Origin: Rhizobium terrae
Lineage (GTDB): Bacteria > Pseudomonadota > Alphaproteobacteria > Rhizobiales > Rhizobiaceae
Length of the DNA: 64,000 nucleotides
Assembly (NCBI RefSeq): GCF_003425685.1
Contig: NZ_QJKM01000002.1
Coordinates: forward strand, 186,001-250,000
Direction: 5' to 3'
Part shown: in pieces, positions 19,943-28,363 of the stretch
Layout: each line of letters opens with the position of its first letter
Numbering within the stretch: position 1 is the stretch's first letter
The notes under the pieces: model-generated
Told to the model about the DNA's origin: nothing
Seen by the model: the letters and a program-made list of their open reading frames with translations, nothing else
The model's database searches: none
Position numbers and translations under genes: made by a program

Positions 19943-20827
19943 TTACTTGGATACGTTTGCGGCAACGGCGACGCCGTCGACCGGCTTGTCGGCCTGGGCG
20001 ACCAAGGCCTTATAAGCGCCCGGAAGATCGGTCGCGGCCTGCGCCAGCCATGACTTGTATTTGTCTTCGGTGACGACGCGAATGGCGATCGGCATAAAGG
20101 CATGGTCCTTGCCGCAGAGTTCGGAACACTGGCCGTAATAGAGACCTTCCCTCTCGGCCTTGAACCAGGTCTCGTTCAGACGACCCGGCACGGCGTCGAT
20201 CTTCAGGCCGAAGGCGGGCATCGCGAAAGCGTGGATGACGTCGGAGGGCGCGGCGGTGACGAGAACGCGGACCGTCTTGTTGACCGGAACGATCATTTCG
20301 TTGTCGACGGCAAGAAGGCGCGGATAGACGGCGGTATCCGTCTTGCCGGCGGCAGCACGGTCGGCCTCCTTCAGCATGAAGGAGTCGAAGGCGACCGGAG
20401 CCGGCGTCCCCTCATACTCGTAGTTCCACTGCCATTGGGTGGCGGTGGCCTTCACCGTCATGTCGGCCTCGGGAAGTTCGAGCTGGGCATTCAGAAGATT
20501 GAAGGAGGGAATGGCGAGGAAAAAGAGAACCAAAACCGGGCCGAGCGTCCAGATGATCTCGATCGCCGTATTATGGCTGGTGCGCGATGGCACCGGGTTG
20601 GCGCTGGCGCGGAACTTCACCACCACGACGACGAGCAAAACGAGAACCAGAAGCGTGACCGGCACGATGAACCAGAGCGTATAGTGCTCGAACCAGCGAA
20701 TCTGGTGCATGATCGGCGTGGCGGGCGCCTGAAGGTCAAGCTGCCATGGATGCGGCTGGTCCGCATAACCGGCGGAAGCAAAGAGCAGACAGATGAGCGC
20801 CGTCATCACTGCATAAGCTCTGTTCAT
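19943..20827 (-). CDS. ctaC: Cytochrome c oxidase subunit II
   Basis: About 294 residues with a signal peptide ending near AGYADQ, two transmembrane helices (about residues 52-75 and 93-115) and a periplasmic cupredoxin domain. The CuA site is complete: CSELCGKDHAFMPI near residues 235-248, with the upstream His in DVIHAFAMPAFGLK. The aromatic electron-entry patch is QWQWNYEYEG. It takes electrons from cytochrome c. First gene of the oxidase cluster, so the promoter should be in the 412-bp gap upstream. Confidence 0.97.
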   Translation of the reverse strand: MNRAYAVMTALICLLFASAGYADQPHPWQLDLQAPATPIMHQIRWFEHYTLWFIVPVTLLVLVLLVVVVVKFRASANPVPSRTSHNTAIEIIWTLGPVLVLFFLAIPSFNLLNAQLELPEADMTVKATATQWQWNYEYEGTPAPVAFDSFMLKEADRAAAGKTDTAVYPRLLAVDNEMIVPVNKTVRVLVTAAPSDVIHAFAMPAFGLKIDAVPGRLNETWFKAEREGLYYGQCSELCGKDHAFMPIAIRVVTEDKYKSWLAQAATDLPGAYKALVAQADKPVDGVAVAANVSK

Positions 20828-21239
20828 CACTAATTCTCCCCATGCGTTTGATCTGGAACAAACCGAACGCAGAATCCAAGCTATATATGGTCTGCTTCAA
20901 TCACAGTTTGCCTGCCGCCGCAATATCTGGCGGGAAAAGCCCATGCGGCATTTTTGCGCCTCGCGGCGAGCCCCGAATTCGTGGCAGAATGTTCAATTGC
21001 GCTCGTGCGGTTTTTTCGGCGTTTCGACGCATTTCCGGCCTTCCCGACGCATGCACCGCCGCGACTATAGACCGTTCCGGCCCTGAAATCCGGCAATTTC
21101 TTCATTATAGCGATGTCGGCACGGCCTGCCGGAGTGGGGTCCCATTTTCGCCGTACTCGGCTGGAAAGAGGGCGGGGCTTTTCATTTCGTCTGGCGGACG
21201 ACAAGAATAGCCGCATTGATTCGTCTTCCAGAGGTTTTT
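20828..21239. promoter_or_regulatory. Divergent intergenic region between ctaC and the IalB gene
   Basis: A 412-bp gap between two divergent genes, so it must hold the promoters of the oxidase cluster (-) and the IalB gene (+). ATG 20827 has GGGGAG upstream and ATG 21240 has AGAGG. I did not find a convincing operator or a hidden gene; open frames inside it look like shadows. Confidence 0.5.
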
Positions 21240-21881
21240 ATGGGCCGTCCCTCTCCGATCCGCGCTCAATTGGTCCACGCCAGTCTGGCCGTCATGCTTA
21301 CGGCAGCCGCGTCGTTTCCGGCCGCCGCGCAGCAATCCGGCCCGAGACCGGCGCCTCAACCGGGGGCAGGAACAACACAGAGGCCGGTTCCCCAGCCGCC
21401 CCGGCCCACCACGCCGGGCGTCCAGGCCCAGCAGCCTGCCTCCCAGCCGCCGGGCAATGTCCGCGAGAATCACGGCGCCTGGTCGATCATCTGCGATCGG
21501 CCCGCTGGTGCGACGGCCGAGCAATGCGCGCTGATGCAGAACGTCATTGCCGAAGACCGGCCGGAAGTCGGGCTGTCGGTCGTCATCCTGAAGACCGCCG
21601 ACCGCAAGGCGAGGATCCTGCGCATCCTCGCACCGCTCGGCGTGCTCCTGAAGGACGGCATGGAACTCTATGTCGACAACAACAATATCGGCCGCGCCTA
21701 TTTTACACGCTGCTTCTCGGAAGGCTGCTATGTGGAAGTGGAGATCGACGACGAGCTGATGCGGATCCTGCGCGCCGGCAAGAACGCCGTCTTCGCGCTG
21801 CGCGAATCCGCCGACCAAGACCGGGTCGGCATTCCGATCGAACTTACGGGCTTCGGCCCGGGCTACGACGCCCTCCCCTGA
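21240..21881 (+). CDS. Invasion-associated locus B (IalB) family protein
   Basis: A 213-residue exported protein: signal peptide to about residue 31 (FPAAAQQ), then a Pro/Gln-rich linker with repeats such as RPAPQPGAG and QPPRPTTPG, then the IalB domain (about residues 75-210). Domain landmarks are NHGAWSIICDRP, CALMQNVIAEDRPEVGLSV and YFTRCFSEGCYVEVEID with the paired cysteines. IalB proteins were named in Bartonella for erythrocyte invasion, but rhizobia have many paralogues with no defined function. AGAGG supports the ATG at 21240. Confidence 0.88.
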   Translation: MGRPSPIRAQLVHASLAVMLTAAASFPAAAQQSGPRPAPQPGAGTTQRPVPQPPRPTTPGVQAQQPASQPPGNVRENHGAWSIICDRPAGATAEQCALMQNVIAEDRPEVGLSVVILKTADRKARILRILAPLGVLLKDGMELYVDNNNIGRAYFTRCFSEGCYVEVEIDDELMRILRAGKNAVFALRESADQDRVGIPIELTGFGPGYDALP

Positions 21882-21911
21882 CTGCCATCTTATAAAGAGG
21901 GAGGCGGCGTC

Positions 21912-22400
21912 ATGCAGGGCAGCCATCAGTTCACCGCGCGCTTCGACGACGACGTGCTGCGCGAAGCGGTCCTTACCTTCGTCGTGCAGCGCACCATCGT
22001 GGAACAGAAGATGATTTGGGCTGCCGGCGGGCTGATGCTGGTCGCCTGTCTGGCCCTGCTCATCCAGGGCAATTTCACCATGGCCGGCCTGGCGCTGATC
22101 ATCGCCTGCTTCCCCGCGCTTTACAGTCTGATCGTCTGGCGCGCCCATTCCGCCGGCACATTCGGTCGTTACAAGCGCATGGCCGACCGGAGCGCCCTGA
22201 TCACCGTCGATCCGGAAGGCTTCGGTATCGATTCCAGCCTCGGCCAGGGCCGGCTCAACTGGAACAACGTGACGGATATCTGGGAACGGCCGAAATCCTT
22301 CATGCTGTTCAGCGGCGCGAACGCCTTCAACGTCCTGCCGCGCAAAAACATGCCGCGAGACGCCGAGGCCTTTCTCAGTGCACGCGCCTCCGCGCGATAG
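21912..22400 (+). CDS. YcxB-like membrane protein
   Basis: A 162-residue protein with two transmembrane helices (about residues 36-55 and 58-76) and a C-terminal domain carrying ITVDPEGFGIDSSLGQGRLNWNNVTDIWE, the pattern of the YcxB-like C-terminal domain. The family has no known activity. A GAGGGAGG site lies before the ATG. It starts 30 bp after the IalB gene and may share its transcript. Confidence 0.72.
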   Translation: MQGSHQFTARFDDDVLREAVLTFVVQRTIVEQKMIWAAGGLMLVACLALLIQGNFTMAGLALIIACFPALYSLIVWRAHSAGTFGRYKRMADRSALITVDPEGFGIDSSLGQGRLNWNNVTDIWERPKSFMLFSGANAFNVLPRKNMPRDAEAFLSARASAR

Positions 22401-22486
22401 GCTTGCTTCGGCACCTCCCTGGACCTACATCGGTTGGATAAGCCGGTGCGCCGCCGACTGCGCGGCCGCACGACAAGGAGCCTCTC

Positions 22487-23902
22487 ATGAATAGCGATCT
22501 TCTTTCCCTTTTCGACAGCGACGAGACGAAGCTGCGCTCGATGCTGGCGCAAGCCCTTTCCGGAGCAGATGACGGCGAGCTGTTCGTGGAGCACGCCCAA
22601 GCGGAATCGCTGACATTCGACAACGGCCGGCTGAAGGGCGGCTCCTTCAACACCGACCAGGGTTTTGGCCTGCGTGCCGTTGCCGGCGAAGCGGTGGGTT
22701 ATGCACATGCGGGCGAACTTTCCGCAGCCGCCCTTTCCCGCGCCTCGGATGCGGTGCGCGCCGTCACCGCCGGTCATTCCGGCTCGTATGCGGCCGCCCC
22801 TCAGCGCACCAACAAGAAATATTACGGCGACGAGAACCCGATCGGCAGCCCGAGCTTCGAGGAGAAGGTCAAGCTGCTCACCGATATCGACGCCTATCTG
22901 CGCAACAAGGACGAGCATGTGCGGCAGGTGACCGCCACTGTTTCCGCAAGCTGGCAGGTGGTCGACATCCTGCGCGCCGACGGCCACCGGGTGCAGGACG
23001 TCCGCCCGATGACGCGCATCAATATTTCCGTCGTCGTCGGCGAAGGCGACCGCCAGGAGAGCGGGTCCTTCGGCACCGGCGGCCGCATCGGCTTCGGCGA
23101 TTTCGTGACGGAAGGCAACTGGCAGACCGGTGCAGACGAGGCATTGCGCCAGGCGCTCGTCAATCTTTCCGCGATCGACGCGCCGGCCGGCACGATGGAT
23201 GTCGTGCTCGGCTCCGGCTGGCCGGGCGTGATGCTGCACGAGGCCGTCGGCCACGGTCTGGAAGGCGATTTCAACCGGAAGAAGACTTCGGCCTTTGCCG
23301 GCCTGATGGGCGAGATGGTCGCGGCTCCCGGCGTCACTGTGGTCGACGACGGCACGATCGACAACCGTCGTGGGTCGATCACCATCGACGACGAGGGTAC
23401 GCCCTCGGCCTATAACGTGTTGATCGAGAATGGCAAACTGGTCGGCTACATGCAGGACCGGCAGAACGCCCGGCTGATGGGTGTGGCGCCGACCGGCAAC
23501 GGCCGTCGCCAGGGCTATGCCTATACGCCGATGCCGCGCATGACCAATACCTACATGCTCGGCGGGGACAAGACGCCGGAAGAGATCATCGCTTCGGTGA
23601 AGAAGGGCATCTATGCCGTTTCCTTCGGCGGCGGCCAGGTGGACATCACCTCCGGCAAGTTCGTGTTCGGCTGCACCGAGGCTTATATGATCGAGAACGG
23701 CAGGATCGGCCCTGCGATCAAGGGCGCCATGCTGATCGGCAACGGCCCGGAAGCGATGAAGCGCGTCTCCATGGTCGGCAACGACATGAAGCTCGACACC
23801 GGCATCGGCAATTGCGGCAAGGGCGGCCAGTGGGTCCCGGTCGGCGTCGGTCAGCCGCATCTCCGAATGGACCAGGTGACGGTGGGCGGGACGAAGGCTT
23901 GA
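22487..23902 (+). CDS. tldD: TldD metalloprotease subunit
   Basis: A 471-residue protein with the TldD signature zinc motif in VMLHEAVGHGLEGDFNRK (HExxxH, about residues 248-265). The third zinc ligand lies in the C-terminal domain; GGQVDITSGKFVFGCTEAYMIE contains the conserved Cys region. TldD pairs with TldE (PmbA) to form a heterodimeric protease that degrades unfolded peptides and processes some RiPPs; tldE is not in this window. The stop overlaps the next start. Confidence 0.95.
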   Translation: MNSDLLSLFDSDETKLRSMLAQALSGADDGELFVEHAQAESLTFDNGRLKGGSFNTDQGFGLRAVAGEAVGYAHAGELSAAALSRASDAVRAVTAGHSGSYAAAPQRTNKKYYGDENPIGSPSFEEKVKLLTDIDAYLRNKDEHVRQVTATVSASWQVVDILRADGHRVQDVRPMTRINISVVVGEGDRQESGSFGTGGRIGFGDFVTEGNWQTGADEALRQALVNLSAIDAPAGTMDVVLGSGWPGVMLHEAVGHGLEGDFNRKKTSAFAGLMGEMVAAPGVTVVDDGTIDNRRGSITIDDEGTPSAYNVLIENGKLVGYMQDRQNARLMGVAPTGNGRRQGYAYTPMPRMTNTYMLGGDKTPEEIIASVKKGIYAVSFGGGQVDITSGKFVFGCTEAYMIENGRIGPAIKGAMLIGNGPEAMKRVSMVGNDMKLDTGIGNCGKGGQWVPVGVGQPHLRMDQVTVGGTKA

Positions 23903-24555
23903 TGTCCGCCTCTATCCGCCTCCTGTCGCGATGGAAAAACTCGGCGGGCGAGCGGGTGCGCATCGCCCTCAATCTCAAGGACATTCCTTACACCTACGTG
24001 CCTGTCGGCTCACTGCCGCCGGGCACGTACCGGCGCCTCAATCCGCAAGGGCTGCTGCCAGCGCTCGATATCGGTGGACGCATCATTCCGCAGTCCTCGG
24101 CAATCCTCGCTTATCTGGAGGAGACCTATCCCTTTCCCTCGCTTCTGCCGGCAGATCCGGTGCTTCGGGCGCAGGCGCGCGGCTTTGCCGGTCTGATCGC
24201 CTCTGAAATGCACTCCATTACCGTCCAGCGCGTGCGACGCTTCCTGCAATCCGATTTCGATCTCGATGACACGCAGGTGCAGCACTGGGTTGTGCACTGG
24301 TTGAAGCTCGGCCTCGACGGGCTCGAAGAAACATTGCAGGCCAGAAACGAGCGTTTCACCTTCTGTTTTGGAGAAGAACCGGGATGGGCGGATCTGCATC
24401 TCATCCCGCAGCTCGCCAATGCGCGCAGGCTCGGCTGCGATCTTTCCGCCTATCCGCAACTGCTCGCGGTCGAGGAGAAATGCGTCGGGCTCGAAGCGTT
24501 TCGCCGGGCCAGGCCCGAAGCCCAGCCGGATTTTCCAGGCTCCGACGCAGGCTGA
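23902..24555 (+). CDS. Glutathione S-transferase family protein, maleylacetoacetate isomerase-like
   Basis: A 217-residue protein with a thioredoxin-fold N-domain: LLSRWKNSAGERVRIALNLK with the catalytic Ser region, LNPQGLLPAL (cis-Pro) and IIPQSSAILAYLEE (glutathione binding). The all-alpha C-domain follows. The pattern is closest to the zeta class, whose members isomerise maleylacetoacetate, but the typical SSCSxR motif is altered to SRWKNS, so the substrate is uncertain. The ATG overlaps the tldD TGA. Confidence 0.85.
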   Translation: MSASIRLLSRWKNSAGERVRIALNLKDIPYTYVPVGSLPPGTYRRLNPQGLLPALDIGGRIIPQSSAILAYLEETYPFPSLLPADPVLRAQARGFAGLIASEMHSITVQRVRRFLQSDFDLDDTQVQHWVVHWLKLGLDGLEETLQARNERFTFCFGEEPGWADLHLIPQLANARRLGCDLSAYPQLLAVEEKCVGLEAFRRARPEAQPDFPGSDAG

Positions 24556-24557
24556 AA

Positions 24558-24866
24558 TCAATCGACCGCCGGCCTGAACATCCATTTCCGCTCGACCGCC
24601 ACCGCGAGGTCGAGATGGTTCTGGTAAGCGAAAAGCAGGATGTGGCCGAGGAGATCAGCGGTTTCGTCGGCAAGATCGCGCTCGACATCTTCGTCGGTCC
24701 GGCCCTTCCTGCGGCCGCGTCCGGTCTTGCGGTTCCAGGCCTGAGTCAGTTCTCCCATTTCCTCCTGCAGTTTCAGGAGAAACCAGTCTGGATCGCGGAC
24801 CATTCCATGGTTTTCGGCATAGGCGCGTGACGCGGCCTCGAACTGTTCGGCAAGTTTCTTCAGCAT
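24558..24866 (-). CDS. MazG-like nucleotide pyrophosphohydrolase
   Basis: A 102-residue protein of the all-alpha NTP pyrophosphohydrolase superfamily. The magnesium-binding motif is EEMGELTQAW (ExxE) followed by DLADETADLLGH (ExxD), in the spacing typical of MazG/HisE-like enzymes. A basic loop KTGRGRRKGRTDEDVE lies between. Such enzymes hydrolyse NTPs or damaged nucleotides to the monophosphate and PPi. The ATG at 24866 has AAAGGAGA 8 bp upstream, excluding the longer frame from 24938. Convergent with the GST gene, only 2 bp apart. Confidence 0.85.
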   Translation of the reverse strand: MLKKLAEQFEAASRAYAENHGMVRDPDWFLLKLQEEMGELTQAWNRKTGRGRRKGRTDEDVERDLADETADLLGHILLFAYQNHLDLAVAVERKWMFRPAVD

Positions 24867-24995
24867 CTTCGTTCTCCTTTTGTATCCATAGAAGAACGAC
24901 GATTCCCATGCCGATGTCCAGTGTGATCGGCTTGACACTCCCTCTCGAATTCCGGCAGGTGCGGGCGTCGCTCAATTCCGCATCACGGCCGTGTC

Positions 24996-25787
24996 ATGAC
25001 CTCCCCCGATCCGATTTCCGCCTTCCTCGAAGCATGGCTTCCGGGGCATTCGCCGGCCGAGCTTACCTTCGTCTTCTTCGCGGCCCTCATTGCGGGGCTG
25101 GCGCGCGGATTTTCCGGCTTCGGCGGAGCGCTGATCTTCGTGCCGCTGGCCGGTGCTTCAGTGGGGCCAAAGATCGCTCCGGCCCTGCTGCTCGTCATCG
25201 ATGGCCTGATGACGCTCGGGATGCTGCCGGACGGCTGGCGGCGGGCGAACCGGCGCGAGGTGGGCACGATGCTGATCGGCACACTGGTCGGCGTGCCGAC
25301 CGGAACCGCGTTGCTCGCGGTCCTTCCCCCGGTGACGCTGCGCTGGCTGGTCTCGGGCGTGGTGCTCTGCCTGCTCGTCTTCCTGATTTCCGGCTGGCGG
25401 TACCACGGCAGGCCGAAGGCGCCGCTGACGATCGGCGTCGGGGCGCTGGCCGGGCTTTTCGGCGGCGCGGCCCAGCTTTCCGGCCCGCCGGTGGTCGCCT
25501 ACTGGCTGGGCGGCGCCATTCCGCCGCTGACGGTGCGCGCCAATCTCATTCTCTACTTCGCCCTATCCACCGTGATCTCGGCGGTTTCCTATCTGATCAG
25601 CGGCATCCTGACCGCCGAAGTGCTGCTGATCGCGCTTGTCGCCGGCCCGGGCTACGGCATCGGTCTGTTCTTCGGTTCCCGGCTGTTCGGCGTCGCCAGC
25701 GAAGTCACCTTCCGCCGCATCTGTTTTACCCTGATCGCCATGGCGGCGCTGTTCGGATTGCCTCTTTTCGATACGCTACGGCCCTGA
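24996..25787 (+). CDS. TauE/SafE family sulfite/organosulfonate exporter
   Basis: A 263-residue integral membrane protein with about eight helices. It has the duplicated family motif: ARGFSGFGGALIFVPLAG near residues 33-50 and GALAGLFGGAAQLSGPPVVAYW at residues 150-170. TauE/SafE proteins export sulfite, sulfoacetate or related anions, or import small acids. No sulfonate-metabolism gene is adjacent, so the substrate remains open. Divergent from the MazG-like gene. Confidence 0.87.
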   Translation: MTSPDPISAFLEAWLPGHSPAELTFVFFAALIAGLARGFSGFGGALIFVPLAGASVGPKIAPALLLVIDGLMTLGMLPDGWRRANRREVGTMLIGTLVGVPTGTALLAVLPPVTLRWLVSGVVLCLLVFLISGWRYHGRPKAPLTIGVGALAGLFGGAAQLSGPPVVAYWLGGAIPPLTVRANLILYFALSTVISAVSYLISGILTAEVLLIALVAGPGYGIGLFFGSRLFGVASEVTFRRICFTLIAMAALFGLPLFDTLRP

Positions 25788-25867
25788 TCCGGATTCCTGC
25801 CGGTTTTCTTCAGCAAGGTTTAAGAGACTTGGGAGTAGGGTCGCGCCACTCGGGAAGTAACGCAGGC

Positions 25868-26938
25868 GTGATCGTTGTGGGGAACGCGAAGGGTAGATTG
25901 CAGGCGCTCTGGCGCCGCGATGTCAAGCGCCGGCTGGTGGCCGGTGGGCTCGACATGGCTGCAGCACTCGCCCGGGCCGGAATGATGCCGAATGCGCGCG
26001 GCCGCGGCGCGATCTTCACGCTTCATCACGTCCGGCCGAAAAAGATCCGCGCGCTGCAGACCAGCGCCCATCTCGAAATCACGCCGGATTTCCTGAACGA
26101 CGCGATCGAACGTCTTTATGCGGAAGGATACGAATTCATTCCGCTCGCCGAGATCCCGTCGCGGCTCGCCAATCCGACGCGGCAGCCTTTCGCGGCTTTC
26201 ACGCTCGACGACGGCTACCGTAACAATGCGGACCATGCCCTGCCCGTCTTCGCGCGCCATGGCGTGCCGTTCACCATCTTCGTGACGCGGGGATTTGCCG
26301 AACGCACCCATTCACTATGGTGGGAAACACTCGGCGAACTGCTCGGCCGGGAACGGGAGATCAGCTTCGATTTCGGCGACGGGCCGGAAATCCTGGACCT
26401 GACCTCCGAGGCGCGCAGGTTCGACGCCTTCGACCGCTTTTCCACCTATGTCGGCGAGATCGACGAAGCGGTCGCCGTTTCGCGCATCGATGCCCTTTCG
26501 CGGAAATACGGCGTCGATCCGCTGCAGATTACCGCCGATCTCACCATGACGGCCGAGGAGCTGAGAGCGGTTGCGGCCCATCCGCTCGCCTCGCTCGGCG
26601 CGCATACGACCAGCCACCGGGCCGTCGCCCGGCTTCCGGCGCAGGAGGCGCGCGCCGAAATGCGGGAATCGGCCGACTGGGTCGAGGCGCTGATCGGCCA
26701 GCGTCCGAAGACGATCGCCTTCCCCTACGGCACCCGCCATGCGGTTTCCGAACGGGATTATGCGATCGCCCGCGAACTCGGCTTTTCCGTCGCGGTCACC
26801 ACCCAGCCCGGCACGCTTTGCGAAAAATCGGCGAACCGGCTGACCGGCTTGCCGCGGATTTCACTCAACGGCTACTACCAGCAGCCGCGGTATGTTTCGG
26901 CGCTGGCTTCGGGCATTCCGTTCACGCTGGCGCGATGA
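25868..26938 (+). CDS. Polysaccharide deacetylase family protein (NodB homology)
   Basis: A carbohydrate esterase 4-type protein of up to 356 residues. The NodB-homology core is seen as FTLDDGYRNNADHALPVFARHGVPFTIF (TxDD, catalytic Asp), LGAHTTSHRAVARL (HxxxH zinc pair) and FPYGTRHAVSERD. The start is uncertain: the frame is open far upstream; the GTG at 25868 keeps the N-terminal basic segment LQALWRRDVKRRLVAGG, while the ATG at 25955 would drop it. No signal peptide is evident. It may remove N- or O-acetyl groups from an envelope polysaccharide precursor. Confidence 0.82.
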   Translation: MIVVGNAKGRLQALWRRDVKRRLVAGGLDMAAALARAGMMPNARGRGAIFTLHHVRPKKIRALQTSAHLEITPDFLNDAIERLYAEGYEFIPLAEIPSRLANPTRQPFAAFTLDDGYRNNADHALPVFARHGVPFTIFVTRGFAERTHSLWWETLGELLGREREISFDFGDGPEILDLTSEARRFDAFDRFSTYVGEIDEAVAVSRIDALSRKYGVDPLQITADLTMTAEELRAVAAHPLASLGAHTTSHRAVARLPAQEARAEMRESADWVEALIGQRPKTIAFPYGTRHAVSERDYAIARELGFSVAVTTQPGTLCEKSANRLTGLPRISLNGYYQQPRYVSALASGIPFTLAR

Positions 26939-26959
26939 CTATTTAATCTCCGCCTGCCC

Positions 26960-26995
26960 CACCCTCTCCCCGCCCGCGGGGAAAGGGTTAGGGTG
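26960..26995. repeat. GC-rich intergenic inverted repeat between convergent genes
   Basis: An imperfect palindrome: caccctctccccgc facing gcggggaaagggttagggtg. It sits between the deacetylase and pdxH stop codons. The motif resembles the short repeated palindromic elements common in intergenic DNA of proteobacteria and may also act as a terminator for both genes. Only one copy is seen in this window. Confidence 0.6.
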
Positions 26996-27019
26996 AAAAG
27001 CAAGCTTCGGCATCTCACA

Positions 27020-27640
27020 TCAAGGATACATCCGCACCTTTTCCCACGGACCGTCCGGCACCGCGCGACGGAATTCGACACGATCATGCAGGCGGAACTG
27101 GCGGTCGTGCCAGAACTCGATCGAGACCGGCCTGATGCGGAAGCCGGACCAATAGGGCGGGCGGGGAATGTCGCCGATCGCGTAGCGGGCAGTATATTCG
27201 GCCACCGATTTTTCCAGCGCGAAACGGCCTTCGAGCGGCCGGGACTGCTTCGATGCCCAGGCGCCGATGCGGCTGCCGCGGGCGCGGGACGCGTAATAGG
27301 CATCGGCTTCCGCGTCGCTCACCACCTCCACCTCGCCGCGCAGACGTACCTGGCGGCGCAGCGATTTCCAATGGAAACACATGGCGGCCTTTTTTTGGCC
27401 GAGGATTTCGCGGCCCTTCTGGCTTTCGAAATTCGTGTAGAAAACAAAGCCGTTTTCGTCATAGCCCTTCAACAGAACCATGCGCACATTGGGCATGCCG
27501 TGTTCGTCGACGGTCGCCACGGCTACAGCATTCGGATCGTTCGGTTCTGTGCCCTCGGCTTCCTTCAGCCAGGCTCCGAAGAGCGCAAATGGCTCGTTCT
27601 CCTGCGTAAAGTCACCGGTTGTTAACCCGCTTTCAGACAT
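27020..27640 (-). CDS. pdxH: Pyridoxamine 5'-phosphate oxidase
   Basis: A 206-residue FMN enzyme of the usual length. Landmarks: [35 protein letters not shown] (FMN binding), [29 protein letters not shown] and the C-terminal [16 protein letters not shown]. It oxidises PNP or PMP to pyridoxal phosphate. The frame runs on to 27859 but homology begins at the ATG at 27640, which faces the lipoprotein gene across a 55-bp divergent promoter region. Confidence 0.95.
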   Translation of the reverse strand: MSESGLTTGDFTQENEPFALFGAWLKEAEGTEPNDPNAVAVATVDEHGMPNVRMVLLKGYDENGFVFYTNFESQKGREILGQKKAAMCFHWKSLRRQVRLRGEVEVVSDAEADAYYASRARGSRIGAWASKQSRPLEGRFALEKSVAEYTARYAIGDIPRPPYWSGFRIRPVSIEFWHDRQFRLHDRVEFRRAVPDGPWEKVRMYP

Positions 27641-27695
27641 ATTGACTAAAATACTCCCTAAGAGTGCCCGAAATTTCTCTCGAACAGGACGCCTG

Positions 27696-28154
27696 GTGGA
27701 AGTGATAGCAAAGTCGAAGAGCCGCACAAAGAGGTCGTTCGTCCTCGGTCGCCGCACGGCGGCCGTCTGCCTTGCCGCTTTTTCGCTTGGCGGCTGCACC
27801 AGCAGCATGGATCTCTTCGGCAGTTCGGAGAAAATCGATCGAACGATTGCCACGGGCACCGTGCCCAGCGCAACACGTCACACGGGCGCGACGCTCTCGG
27901 ACGAAGCGACGGTGCGCAATGCAGTGACCTCGGTCGATCTTGCCAAGGTCGGTGCCGCGTCCGTTCCCTGGGCAAATGCCGCGACCGGCAGCGCCGGGGT
28001 CGTCTCACAGATCCGCGAAGCCCGCAATGCGGGGCAGATTTGCCGCGACTTCACGACGACGCGGCATTCCTATGAAGGCATCGCGATGTTTTCCGGCAAG
28101 GCCTGCCTGACCGGCAGCGGCGACTGGCTGCTGACCGCCTTCGACCGCCAATAA
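27696..28154 (+). CDS. Lipoprotein, RT0821/Lpp0805-type surface protein
   Basis: About 152 residues. A basic N-terminus ([15 protein letters not shown]) and hydrophobic core lead to the lipobox FSLGGC (Cys around residue 32), predicting a lipid-anchored protein. The C-terminal [32 protein letters not shown] resembles the C-terminal domain of 17-kDa surface-antigen-like proteins with two cysteines. Start choice: GTG 27696 with AGGA 7 bp upstream; GTG 27702 is also possible. Divergent from pdxH. Function unknown. Confidence 0.75.
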   Translation: MEVIAKSKSRTKRSFVLGRRTAAVCLAAFSLGGCTSSMDLFGSSEKIDRTIATGTVPSATRHTGATLSDEATVRNAVTSVDLAKVGAASVPWANAATGSAGVVSQIREARNAGQICRDFTTTRHSYEGIAMFSGKACLTGSGDWLLTAFDRQ

Positions 28155-28309
28155 AACGATTTGTTTACCTTAACCAATGCGATTGTTCCGCCTGTAACTT
28201 CTGATTCAGAAGTCCTGACCTAGGCTCGCTCAAAACAGGCAATCCGCGGGCCGGAGCATGAGGAGCCGGTGGCCGATTGTCGAAATTGTGACGCGTATCG
28301 GAGGGCTCG

Positions 28310-28363
28310 ATGACCATGCAGAGACCCGCCGCTTCAGGTAACCGGTGGTCCGACAATGCGTGA
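28310..28363 (+). CDS. Possible 17-residue leader peptide overlapping the DnaJ-like gene
   Basis: ATG at 28310 sits 5 bp behind GGAGGG, the best Shine-Dalgarno site in this intergenic region. It opens an 18-codon frame (MTMQRPAASGNRWSDNA) that ends at TGA 28361-28363, overlapping the ATG of the DnaJ-like gene by 8 bp. The DnaJ-like start itself has only a weak GGTGG site, so its translation may depend on ribosomes finishing this short frame. No conservation evidence is available. Confidence 0.4.
   Translation: MTMQRPAASGNRWSDNA

Noticed and set aside
24827..26938. A 703-codon plus-strand frame covering the TauE and deacetylase regions
   Set aside because: Its first ~340 codons are an off-frame shadow of the TauE/SafE gene; real homology begins at about 25900.
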